Source: an uncultured Pseudomonadales bacterium (GTDB taxonomy: Bacteria > Pseudomonadota > Gammaproteobacteria > Pseudomonadales > Cellvibrionaceae). From it: a stretch of 64,000 nucleotides of DNA. The notes under the pieces are model-generated. The model did no database searches. It saw only the letters and a list, made by a program, of their open reading frames with translations, and was not told the DNA's origin. The stretch is taken from NCBI GenBank assembly GCA_947488935.1, contig CANLBN010000009.1, positions 53,930 through 117,929 on the forward strand. Direction: 5' to 3'. This document shows positions 49,193 to 57,524 of this stretch, piece by piece. Every line of letters begins with the position of its first letter. Position 1 is the first letter of the stretch. The translations under genes and the position numbers were made by a program.

Positions 49193-50263
49193 GTGAAAAG
49201 TTCTGCCTCCTCTCCTATCGTCGTTAACAATGTTTGGAAAATATTCGGCGATAGAAGTCAAGAAGCCTTTGCTGCCATCAAAAAAGATGGGCTTACCAAA
49301 GCAGAAGTCCTCAGCAAATTTGGCTGTGTAGTGGGTGTTGCCGATGCCAGCTTTGAAATAAATGAAGGGGAGATTTTTTGTATTATGGGCCTATCTGGCT
49401 CAGGCAAATCAACCCTCGTCCGACATATTAATCGCCTACTCGAACCGACAACAGGGGAGATTCTTGTAGAGGGCGATAATGTCATGGATATGGATGAGAA
49501 ATCATTACGCGAATTACGCAATCAAAAAATAGCGATGGTGTTTCAAAACTTTGGGCTTATGCCACACCGTACTGTACGCGATAATGTAGCCATGCCGCTT
49601 GAAATTCGCGGCGCCTCTAAACGCGAGCGCTGGTCAGAGGCCGACCGTGTTTTATCGTTAGTTGAATTAACGGGATGGGAACATAAATATGCCCATGAAT
49701 TATCCGGTGGTATGCAACAACGTGTTGGCCTTGCTCGCGCTCTTGCGTCTAACCCTTCGATATTATTAATGGATGAGCCCTTTTCAGCCCTTGACCCTCT
49801 GATTCGTCGTCAACTCCAAGACCAATTTATGGAGCTTTCAAAACGTCTTAAAAAAACGACTATTTTTATTACCCACGATTTAGATGAAGCCATTCGTATC
49901 GGTAACCGTATTGCTATTATGAAAGATGGTGTGATTGTACAAACAGGCACACCCGAAGACATCGTTATGAATCCTGCTGATGATTATGTGGCTGACTTTG
50001 TCGCAGGTATATCCAAACTTAATCTCGTCTATGCGCATTCGATTATGCAACCTATAGAAAAAAGAGAAGCCGAACGCGGGCCAATCTCTGACAATGCCCA
50101 ACGCGCAAAAGAGAGTCTGGACCTCAATGACTTGATTGACCTGTCTGTCACAACGGAAGGCCCTATTATTGTCGAAGATGATCAAGGTAAAACCTTGGGT
50201 GTCATCGACAACATAGATTTAATGCGGGCTATTCAAGGAAACCGTAAAGAGGAGGTCGCTTAA
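49193..50263 (+). CDS. ProV-type ABC transporter ATPase
   Basis: The 356-residue ATPase starts at a GTG behind TAGGAG. It has Walker A (MGLSGSGKST), the Q-loop in VFQNFGLMPHRTV, the ABC signature LSGGMQQRVGLARAL, Walker B (ILLMDEPFSALDP) and the switch histidine in THD. The first 50 residues include the FG-AIKKDGLTKAEVL type segment found in choline/betaine ProV proteins. The C-terminal region (about 270-350) contains only one recognisable CBS-like fragment. It lies one base before the permease gene. Confidence 0.93.
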   Translation: MKSSASSPIVVNNVWKIFGDRSQEAFAAIKKDGLTKAEVLSKFGCVVGVADASFEINEGEIFCIMGLSGSGKSTLVRHINRLLEPTTGEILVEGDNVMDMDEKSLRELRNQKIAMVFQNFGLMPHRTVRDNVAMPLEIRGASKRERWSEADRVLSLVELTGWEHKYAHELSGGMQQRVGLARALASNPSILLMDEPFSALDPLIRRQLQDQFMELSKRLKKTTIFITHDLDEAIRIGNRIAIMKDGVIVQTGTPEDIVMNPADDYVADFVAGISKLNLVYAHSIMQPIEKREAERGPISDNAQRAKESLDLNDLIDLSVTTEGPIIVEDDQGKTLGVIDNIDLMRAIQGNRKEEVA

Positions 50264-50264
50264 T

Positions 50265-51809
50265 ATGTCTGAGACAAATATACCCGATACCGAAATACAG
50301 GCAAACTCCGGTGCACTCGAACGCCAAGAGCAAACCGACAAACTAATACACGATTTCGCAAAAAACAATAGTCCCTATTATGTGCAGGTTTTTGGCAAGC
50401 TCAGCGAGGCATCTGGCTTTCGCGCATCTTTTAATTTTTTTGCAGCACTCTTTAGCCCTGTCTGGTTTGGTGCACGTGGGCTTTGGTCATGGTTTTTGGT
50501 ATTTTTATTAATCGAAAGTTTTGGCTATATTCAATTAATGCGAGGCCTATTTGGTAATTTAGGGCAGGATCAACTCGAACGTGCAGAAGCCATTCGACGA
50601 ACCTTGGCATCGCGCCTAGAACAAATAGAAGAAGCAAAAGCAGCGGGTTCTGCATCGCTTGCATCACTTGAGCGCGCCACACAGTCTTTACAAGGCGCAT
50701 TAAACGATGCACTTGCCCAAGCAGAAGCCGCCTCTGCCGATAGTTTTGGTTTAATTGTATTAGGCTTAGTTATTGTATTGGGCTCAAAACTATTAGTAGC
50801 CATCAGCGCAAACTGGGCACTAGAAACACGCTTTACACGCTGGCGCTCGGATAATACTTTAGCTCACGGTTTATCTGCACCACGCACACTCATTGCCGTT
50901 GTTATTTTTGGTATGGTTGCTGGGCTAAGTGCGCTACGTTTTTCAAGACCAGACCTTGTCCCAGTTTTACTCGACTTCCCTACTGATAAAAATATTCGCA
51001 TTGGTATTGCTGATAGTATTAAAGCGTGGTTCGATTGGGCAAAAACCTCGGGAGATGATTTTTTTAACTCGATTACTTTAGGTGTACGTTCATTACTCGA
51101 CGGGCTCGAAATTGTTTTTGTGGGTACTCCTTGGCCCGTCACTATTTTAGTGGTTGCTATTCTTGCGTGGCTTTCGGGTGGTGCGCGAGTAGCTATTTTT
51201 ACAATGGCAGCACTGGCTTATTTGGGAGTATTGGGCTTTTGGGAAAAAGCCATGACCACTATCTCGCTTTTGGGTGCCGCTGCCATGGTATCTATTACAC
51301 TGGGTATACCCATCGGTATTGCCTGTGCACGTAAACCACGGTTATTTATGATAGTAAGGCCGGTCCTCGACTTTATGCAATCTATGCCGTCTTTTGTTTA
51401 TTTGATTCCTGTTATTGCATTTTTTGGAGCAGGTAAACCTGCCGCTATTGTTGCGACGCTAATTTTTGGCTCGCCTCCGGTGATCCGCTTAACAGTACTC
51501 GGTTTACAGCAAGTGCCTCATGCGGCACGAGAGGCCGCGATGGCATTTGGTGCAACACCGGCTTATCTGTTATTTAAAGTTGACCTACCCCTTGCCTCGC
51601 GCACGATTATGGCCGGTGTTAACCAAACTATTTTATTATCACTGGCAATGGTGGTCGTTGCGTCTCTAATTGGTGCAAAAGGCTTAGGCGAAGACGTACT
51701 CGAAGCCTTACAGTTTGCATCGGAAGGACAAGGTATTCTCGCGGGGCTTGCGATTTTATTCTGCGCATTAATATTGGATAGGATTGTAGCTGGGAAGCAA
51801 AGAAATTAA
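50265..51809 (+). CDS. ProW-type ABC transporter permease with long N-terminal extension
   Basis: The 514-residue protein ends in a standard binding-protein-dependent permease domain (about 300-510) with the EAA-type loop (HAAREAAMAFGATPAYLLFKVDLPLA). E. coli ProW has 354 residues, so the N-terminus is about 160 residues longer. The extra part has a motif FNFFAALFSPVWFGARG that recalls DUF2628, a membrane segment (about 72-90), then an Ala/Glu-rich coiled coil (about 103-160) and another helix. It is the last gene before a strong bidirectional terminator. The function of the extension is unknown. Confidence 0.9.
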   Translation: MSETNIPDTEIQANSGALERQEQTDKLIHDFAKNNSPYYVQVFGKLSEASGFRASFNFFAALFSPVWFGARGLWSWFLVFLLIESFGYIQLMRGLFGNLGQDQLERAEAIRRTLASRLEQIEEAKAAGSASLASLERATQSLQGALNDALAQAEAASADSFGLIVLGLVIVLGSKLLVAISANWALETRFTRWRSDNTLAHGLSAPRTLIAVVIFGMVAGLSALRFSRPDLVPVLLDFPTDKNIRIGIADSIKAWFDWAKTSGDDFFNSITLGVRSLLDGLEIVFVGTPWPVTILVVAILAWLSGGARVAIFTMAALAYLGVLGFWEKAMTTISLLGAAAMVSITLGIPIGIACARKPRLFMIVRPVLDFMQSMPSFVYLIPVIAFFGAGKPAAIVATLIFGSPPVIRLTVLGLQQVPHAAREAAMAFGATPAYLLFKVDLPLASRTIMAGVNQTILLSLAMVVVASLIGAKGLGEDVLEALQFASEGQGILAGLAILFCALILDRIVAGKQRN

Positions 51810-51834
51810 ATCTTAGAATAAGTATCGATACCAA

Positions 51835-51870
51835 CAATAAAAAGGGTGCTCATAAGCACCCTTTTTATTG
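51835..51870. terminator. Bidirectional terminator between proW-type gene and serC
   Basis: A perfect 16-base-pair stem (CAATAAAAAGGGTGCT and its complement) with a CATA loop has T runs on both strands. It ends both the plus-strand transporter operon and the minus-strand serC. Confidence 0.95.
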
Positions 51871-51890
51871 TTGTGTTGTTAATTAATAAA

Positions 51891-53012
51891 TCAATTAACA
51901 ACAGAGCGATATGCCCACTCTACCCAAGGCATTAATAACTCGAGATCAGAAGCCTCTACTGTAGCGCCACACCAAATACGCAAACCAGACGGCGCATCAC
52001 GGTAAGAGCCAATATCAAAGGCAACAGCTTCGCTATCCAGTAATTGAACCATTGACTTCACCTGCTCTGGTGTTGCATCCAATGTTAAACAGACACTGGT
52101 GTTGGAGATTGTCTCGTGATCTTTAGCCAAGAAGTGTATCCAGTCATGTGCATTAACAAATTCTTTAATGACACTAAGGTTCGATTCTGATTTTTTAACC
52201 AGTGCAGTATTACCCCCTAAACCTTCAACCCAATTAAGTGCATCAAGATAGTCGGCAACACACAACATAGAGGGCGTATTAATGGTTTCGCCACGAAAAA
52301 CACCTTCTAATAATTTACCATTTTTTGTTAAACGAAATATTTTAGGTAATGGCCATGTAGGCGTATAACTCTCCAGGCGCTCAACGGCTCTTGGACTTAG
52401 TATCAACATGCCGTGTGCACCCTCACCGCCTAGCACTTTTTGCCAAGAGTAGGTCACTACATCTAACTTTTCCCAGGGTAGCTCCATAGCAAAAACGGCC
52501 GAGGTGGCATCGCAAATTGTCAGGCCTTTTCTATCATCAGCTATCCAATCACCATTTTTAACTTTAACGCCAGAGGTTGTACCATTCCAAGTAAAGACGA
52601 CGTCATTATCAAAATTTACCTCAGCCAAATTAGGCAGCTCGCCATATTCTGCAATATGAGAGTTAACATCATTTAATTGTAACTGTTGGGTAATGTCAGT
52701 TATCCAACCACGACCAAAGGACTCCCAGGCAAGCACATCGACACCACGTGCACCGAGCAGCGACCAAAGCGCCATCTCGACGGCACCGGTATCTGATGCC
52801 GGCACAATACCCACACGATAATCGCTGGGCAAACCTAATAGTTCTGCCGTTTGTGTACAGGCTTGTTTTAAAGGTGCTTTACCAATAGATGCACGATGAG
52901 AGCGACCCAATGTGCTGATATCTAATGCATTAATATCGTAACCTGGACGCTTACTGCAAGGCCCAGAAGAAAAGTTAGGATTATTGGGTTTAGTGACGGG
53001 CTTAGTGATCAT
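51891..53012 (-). CDS. serC: Phosphoserine aminotransferase, alphaproteobacterial type
   Basis: SerC transaminates 3-phosphohydroxypyruvate to phosphoserine with PLP. The 373-residue product belongs to the alternative subgroup mainly seen in alphaproteobacteria and Methanosarcina ([12 protein letters not shown] at the N-terminus; PLP lysine about K192 in [14 protein letters not shown]), not to the common E. coli type. It stands on the minus strand, convergent with the transporter operon, and has a 287-base upstream gap with no recognised riboswitch. Its occurrence here, beside an alphaproteobacterial-looking DUF1989-GcvT unit, suggests the block may have been acquired together; that is inference. 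Confidence 0.9.
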   Translation of the reverse strand: MITKPVTKPNNPNFSSGPCSKRPGYDINALDISTLGRSHRASIGKAPLKQACTQTAELLGLPSDYRVGIVPASDTGAVEMALWSLLGARGVDVLAWESFGRGWITDITQQLQLNDVNSHIAEYGELPNLAEVNFDNDVVFTWNGTTSGVKVKNGDWIADDRKGLTICDATSAVFAMELPWEKLDVVTYSWQKVLGGEGAHGMLILSPRAVERLESYTPTWPLPKIFRLTKNGKLLEGVFRGETINTPSMLCVADYLDALNWVEGLGGNTALVKKSESNLSVIKEFVNAHDWIHFLAKDHETISNTSVCLTLDATPEQVKSMVQLLDSEAVAFDIGSYRDAPSGLRIWCGATVEASDLELLMPWVEWAYRSVVN

Positions 53013-53299
53013 TGTGGAAGGCTCAACTCTGTAATTCTTAAATGCGTAGTGATTGGTGGTAAACCGAGAGATTTAGCAAGGCGCAATTATGCCAGTAATG
53101 ACATCATTTTTCAGGTTGATTTGTAAAGAGCCTTGATAAAGCATCATGCAACGACAATAAAGTAATATGTAATAGATCAAATTTAATAAGACACTTTTAA
53201 GAAAAAGCCTCAATATCAACTATCCACCTATTACTTAAGATCGTTGATCAGGTCACAGAGAATTCGATGTTGCGAGGAGATAATTCCGGACAGGCGAGA

Positions 53300-54187
53300 T
53301 TAATGTGCTTTGCATGAATGGCTTATGAAATCTAAGAAGGTTCTAATTTTTGGCGTCACGCCACCGCTACTTCTTACCAACGCATGGAAGTCAACCTTGG
53401 CGCCTATCCAGTTATCAAGCACGCGAATCAGTCTTCCATCTTCGAGATGTTTTTTACACATATAATCAGGCAATATTGTGATACCAAGCCCACCTATTGC
53501 TAGTTGTTGCAGCACATAAAAATTATCGCAAGAAAATGCGGGCTCGAAATCAATAACTTTGCTTTCTTCGCCATTTTGGAGTTGCCATTGTGGGCGTTCA
53601 TTCATTGCATTCATAAACAAGCAACGATGCATATCAAGATCGTCAGGAAACGATAGTGGAGCATTTGATTCCTCGATATAACTAGGTGCCGCGTAGAGAT
53701 GCAACTCTTGGGAGCAAAGATACTTTCCAATAAGGTTCGAGTCTGGCAATTTTCCCACCCGAATCACAACATCAAACCCTTCGTCAATCAAGTCGACCCG
53801 TCGGTTGGTCAATCGCAAATCAATTTTGACATCAGGATAGGTACGAGCAAAACCCGCCAAATGCGGACAGATTAGGCTTTGCCCCACGGTGACAGACGCA
53901 CATACCCGAAGCCTACCTTTGGGTGTCTGTGAAAGAGTTTCGATAGAGGCCGACGCTGATGCCAGCTCTTCCTTAATCCTTGAGCAATGCTCGTAATACA
54001 TCTGGCCGATTTCAGTAAGTGTTTGTTTTCTGGTCGTTCGCTCTAGAAGCTGAACACCTAGTGCTGCCTCCAAACGCGTTACCGTTCGACTAACATTAGA
54101 TTTGGGCATCGCAAGAGCATCTCCTGCTGCGGTAAAACCACCACGCTCAACCACTTCTGTAAATACAAGTAAATCATTGAGATTCAT
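53300..54187 (-). CDS. LysR family transcriptional regulator
   Basis: The 295-residue product has the LysR winged helix-turn-helix (about 1-60; LLVFTEVVERGGFTAAGDAL and SNVSRTVTRLE) and the effector-binding domain (90-290) typical of the DsdC/AaeR-like branch. The ORF could begin 21 codons earlier at 54250, but that stretch is hydrophobic and unlike the family, so the ATG at 54187 (MNLNDLL) is used. It is divergent from the pirin gene and probably controls it together with the YcaC-like gene. The effector is unknown. Confidence 0.93.
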   Translation of the reverse strand: MNLNDLLVFTEVVERGGFTAAGDALAMPKSNVSRTVTRLEAALGVQLLERTTRKQTLTEIGQMYYEHCSRIKEELASASASIETLSQTPKGRLRVCASVTVGQSLICPHLAGFARTYPDVKIDLRLTNRRVDLIDEGFDVVIRVGKLPDSNLIGKYLCSQELHLYAAPSYIEESNAPLSFPDDLDMHRCLFMNAMNERPQWQLQNGEESKVIDFEPAFSCDNFYVLQQLAIGGLGITILPDYMCKKHLEDGRLIRVLDNWIGAKVDFHALVRSSGGVTPKIRTFLDFISHSCKAH

Positions 54188-54289
54188 ATAGTTATCAATA
54201 TAGCAACAGTTAGTTAAATAAAACAATATATATGCACAATATGATAACACGTATTATATTCTTCAGTGATTTGAATGAGGAAAGCTGAA

Positions 54290-54964
54290 ATGAAAACACT
54301 GAGATACAACGACCTACCGCAAGGCGGTTTTGCCGGGTTATTAGAGCGGCAGTTCGTCACTGATACCAGACTATTTGGCAATCGCAAGAACCCAGCCACG
54401 GTCAACGGCATTGGTAACTTTGTCTATCTAGCGGATGCCAATTTCCAGCCGAATGGCGAAACCGGCATGCACCCACATCGAGAAATCGATGTGATCTCCG
54501 TGATGGTAGAGGGGCAAGTTCAACACGCAGGCTCACTTGAACATGGGCAGGGTCTTCAGGCTGGCATGGTGCAAGTACAACGAGCTGGTGCGGAAGGCTT
54601 CACACATAACGAAGTCAACCCTGACGATTCACCTAACCATATGATTCAACTTTGGGTACTACCCGACGAGGCAGGAGAACCGGCAGGTTATCGTGTTTAT
54701 TCGCCAAAGAATGGCGAGCGGCTACAAATATATGGTGGTTCCAAAGATCAAAGTGAACGGTTTTACAGCCAAACGTCTATTGATGTTGCGAACATAGATG
54801 TAAATCAAACCGTGAACCACGACGGTGAAGTGATGGCGTTCTTGAGCAAAGGAATTGGGATCGCCAATGGTGAGCATGTAAGTGCGCGAACGTTGATGCG
54901 CAGTGATGGGCTCGATTTTAAAGCGGAGACTTCTGCTCAACTAATTCTGATATACACCAGCTAA
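54290..54964 (+). CDS. Pirin family protein
   Basis: The 224-residue bicupin protein resembles YhhW-type pirins with quercetin 2,3-dioxygenase activity. The metal ligands are in place: H61 and H63 in GMHPHREID, H105 and E107 in GFTHNEVNP. Only the first cupin appears complete; the second is degenerate, as is usual. GAGGAAA lies about seven bases before the ATG at 54290; an ATG five codons upstream is possible. It is followed 17 bases later by a YcaC-like hydrolase, and both are probably LysR-controlled. Confidence 0.9.
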   Translation: MKTLRYNDLPQGGFAGLLERQFVTDTRLFGNRKNPATVNGIGNFVYLADANFQPNGETGMHPHREIDVISVMVEGQVQHAGSLEHGQGLQAGMVQVQRAGAEGFTHNEVNPDDSPNHMIQLWVLPDEAGEPAGYRVYSPKNGERLQIYGGSKDQSERFYSQTSIDVANIDVNQTVNHDGEVMAFLSKGIGIANGEHVSARTLMRSDGLDFKAETSAQLILIYTS

Positions 54965-54981
54965 CCGAAAGGAACAAACCA

Positions 54982-55602
54982 ATGAGTGATAACAAATATT
55001 CCGAGTTTCTAACTCCTGATAATGCGATGCTTACCATGATCGACCACCAAACTGGATTAATGGTCGGGCTGGGTGATGAGCACCCGACGATACTAAAGAA
55101 CAATATTTTAGCCTTATGTAACACCGCGAAAACTATAGGTCTGCCGTCAGTGGTGACTGCGAGTTTACCTGAGGGCCCTAACGGCCCGGTTATGCCCGAA
55201 ATCCCTGAGATATTGGGTGTGAATGTTATTGAGCGCGAAGGTCAAATTAATGCCTGGGACAGCAAAGCATATCGAGATGCTATCAAGGCTACTGGACGTC
55301 GCAAAATCATTATGGCGGGTATCGTCACAGATGTATGTTTGCTGTTCCCTGCCCTGTCAGCTATTGCTGAAGGATATGATGTGTATGCAGTCGTTGATGC
55401 CTCTGGCACGTGGAACAAAACAGTGCAAGAAGTGACCGTACATAGACTTGCGCAAGCAGGTATCAAAGTGACTACTTGGGCTTCAGTACTAGCAGAAGTT
55501 ATGAATGATTGGCGTAGTGAACACGGTGCTGGTTTGGGGCAAGTGCTCGCAGGCCATACAACGAAATACGGCTATGTTATGAATAGCCACTTCGCGAAAT
55601 AG
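54982..55602 (+). CDS. YcaC-like isochorismatase family hydrolase
   Basis: The 206-residue protein has the cysteine hydrolase fold of the isochorismatase-like family. D21 (MIDHQTGLM) and the nucleophile C119 in GIVTDVCLL are present. The REGQINAWD segment is characteristic of the YcaC branch, whose substrates are unknown. GAAAGGA precedes the ATG by a suitable distance. It follows pirin by 17 bases and precedes a small membrane protein by five bases. Confidence 0.9.
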   Translation: MSDNKYSEFLTPDNAMLTMIDHQTGLMVGLGDEHPTILKNNILALCNTAKTIGLPSVVTASLPEGPNGPVMPEIPEILGVNVIEREGQINAWDSKAYRDAIKATGRRKIIMAGIVTDVCLLFPALSAIAEGYDVYAVVDASGTWNKTVQEVTVHRLAQAGIKVTTWASVLAEVMNDWRSEHGAGLGQVLAGHTTKYGYVMNSHFAK

Positions 55603-55607
55603 TAACG

Positions 55608-55832
55608 ATGAAATCGAACCAACAACGGACGCCGCCGAACAGACATTTGGTGGCACTCCTCACTTTCGTTGCACTACTTCCTTTAGTCTATTATGTGCCG
55701 CCATGGATCTCGAAAAATGTATCTACTGACCCGCTTGTCGTCACCTTCCTTGCTGTTGCGATTATCGTGCCGATCATTTCCTATGTGGCGCTTCCTGTAT
55801 TGCTTTGGTTGCTTCATATCACTAGGCGCTAA
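55608..55832 (+). CDS. Small membrane protein
   Basis: The 74-residue product has a polar N-terminus (1-14) and two hydrophobic helices (about 15-33 and 41-70) with a short basic end (HITRR). It starts five bases after the YcaC-like gene, so it is probably its co-transcribed partner. I do not recognise the family; two-helix proteins of this sort occur beside pirin/YcaC genes in other genomes, as far as I recall. Confidence 0.6.
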   Translation: MKSNQQRTPPNRHLVALLTFVALLPLVYYVPPWISKNVSTDPLVVTFLAVAIIVPIISYVALPVLLWLLHITRR

Positions 55833-55933
55833 TCATCAACTGAGTCCTTTGATATTTTGACACTGCACAATCAGATATAAACCTATTTTTAGAATTGTTG
55901 GTTTTAGTCTGAGCTAATACAAATAATAGGTAG

Positions 55934-56812
55934 CTACCGACTAGCCACTCTCTCTACTTTATAACCTTTATTACGTAACAGTGTTAATAAACCATCATCA
56001 CCGACAAGGTGTAGCGCGCCTACTAATACATACTCGATCTCGGATGTTGTTAGTAGGTTTTCTATTTGTGGTAACCAACGATTATTACGTTGTACCAAGA
56101 GTGCATCATACAATCTAGGAAAACGGTTTAACCATGGCTTTAAGGTAACATTGATCAGCGCTTGCTGATCGCCTGCTCGCCAAGCACGTTTAATATTTTG
56201 CATCACACTCGACATCTTTTCGGCCTCATTAATGGAGTGCCTAATAACTTCACTTTCACGGCCAACAGCTAAGGAAGATAATGCCCTAAATTGATCCTCG
56301 ATCGTTTCTAGTGCAAGTCGGCTTTTGTTGTCTTTTTTAGACTGTTCACTAAAAAACTCATCAACACCTTGGCCTGCTAAACCTAAACGCTGTAGTTCTA
56401 ATACAGTTAATACGACTGAGAGCATTCCCGGCTTCATCGATTTAAAGCCATCAACTGACAAGCCACGCTTAGAAAAATAATTACTGAGCAACTGATAAGT
56501 TGGCTTGTCTAAAACATCGGATAAAGTCGTGCCATCGCTATATAGAGCATACTCAAGAAATTTTTGCTGAGCCTCTTGGCTAGTGGCAAGGTCTGGCTCA
56601 ATTTCAAAGACTAACAATTGCGACTGTTGGTAAGCCAATTCAAACTCTGGTGGCAATGGGTAATCTTGCTTGCTCAGTAAATGGATTGTGCCTCCCAAAA
56701 ATAACTGATCACTCCCTTTGCTTACCTTCCATACAAAACTCTCTGCAATAGCAGAATAAGCAGTGCTCCATAGAATAACTATCAGTAATAAATTCTTTGT
56801 TAACTTAAACAT
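55934..56812 (-). CDS. TraB/GumN family protein, exported
   Basis: The 292-residue protein has a signal peptide (about 1-23, ending AIAES) and the TraB/GumN fold: GGTIHLLSKQDYPLP near the N-terminus and VGALHLVGDDGLLTLLRNKGYKV at the C-terminus. Both GxxH motifs that may bind metal are present, as in the Tiki/TraB superfamily. A TTG two codons earlier is possible but ATG is used. Biochemical role in bacteria is unclear. It is ten bases downstream of the DUF3833 lipoprotein gene. Confidence 0.88.
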   Translation of the reverse strand: MFKLTKNLLLIVILWSTAYSAIAESFVWKVSKGSDQLFLGGTIHLLSKQDYPLPPEFELAYQQSQLLVFEIEPDLATSQEAQQKFLEYALYSDGTTLSDVLDKPTYQLLSNYFSKRGLSVDGFKSMKPGMLSVVLTVLELQRLGLAGQGVDEFFSEQSKKDNKSRLALETIEDQFRALSSLAVGRESEVIRHSINEAEKMSSVMQNIKRAWRAGDQQALINVTLKPWLNRFPRLYDALLVQRNNRWLPQIENLLTTSEIEYVLVGALHLVGDDGLLTLLRNKGYKVERVASR

Positions 56813-56821
56813 TAGCAATAT

Positions 56822-57406
56822 TTACTCAGTTTCATTAGAGAATTTTTCTAACAATACAGGAATATCATTCACAGCGTTAGTTTTCATAATCATAACAGTC
56901 ACCTTGCCTACCTCAAAGCCCCACTTTTTCATGACTGTTTCGTTAATCACAACACCGGGGGAGATTTGGTACATCCAATCATCCATAGCAAGCACTATCT
57001 CATCATCTTTATAGGGCACTCTCAAATCGTAGGCAAGGCGAATAGCATTACCACGCACTTTTATAAGCGCCTCTCCTTCAACATCGGGTGCAGTACCAAT
57101 ATAATCACCGTTACTTTGTTTAATCATTGTCCATAATCGAGTTTGCTTTTCACCATCATCGAACCAAAAAATCTCATCCAGAGTGCCTTTATTACCTTGC
57201 CATTGCCCCTTTAAAACAGCAGTAAACTGGCGAATAACTTTACCTGAACGATTGCGAAGCATACCGTAAGCGACTAGATCGCCATTAAAGAATGTCTCTA
57301 ACTCTATGGTAGGTTGTTTGCTGGCATAATCATCAATACTCACTGATGAGCAAGCATAGAGAAGTGTGCTTAAAGAGATAATAAGAAATATTTTTAGGTT
57401 TTTCAT
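56822..57406 (-). CDS. DUF3833 family lipoprotein
   Basis: The 194-residue product has a lipoprotein signal peptide with lipobox LLYACSS (Cys at about 19). The rest is a beta-rich DUF3833 domain: LETFFNGDLVAYGMLRNRSG, EIFWFDDGEKQTRLW, and the closing region GVVINETVMKKWGFEVGKVTV. It is probably anchored in the outer membrane; the function is unknown. It lies between the long Lys-rich lipoprotein gene and the TraB/GumN gene on the same strand. Confidence 0.88.
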   Translation of the reverse strand: MKNLKIFLIISLSTLLYACSSVSIDDYASKQPTIELETFFNGDLVAYGMLRNRSGKVIRQFTAVLKGQWQGNKGTLDEIFWFDDGEKQTRLWTMIKQSNGDYIGTAPDVEGEALIKVRGNAIRLAYDLRVPYKDDEIVLAMDDWMYQISPGVVINETVMKKWGFEVGKVTVMIMKTNAVNDIPVLLEKFSNETE

Positions 57407-57524
57407 AAATTAATGGACTCGACTATCAATAAGCTAATGCGTATTTACAATACAATTTAAATGGGTAGTGAATTTTACGCTATTTACTGGTGATGGGATT
57501 AGTCATAGCCATGAAGGGCTGCCC

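Noticed and set aside
53013..53299. Possible glycine or other riboswitch upstream of serC
   Set aside because: I looked for conserved aptamer cores and stems in this gap and found none.
54188..54250. Longer LysR protein starting 21 codons earlier
   Set aside because: The extra segment is hydrophobic and unlike the family, while MNLNDLL is the standard LysR start.
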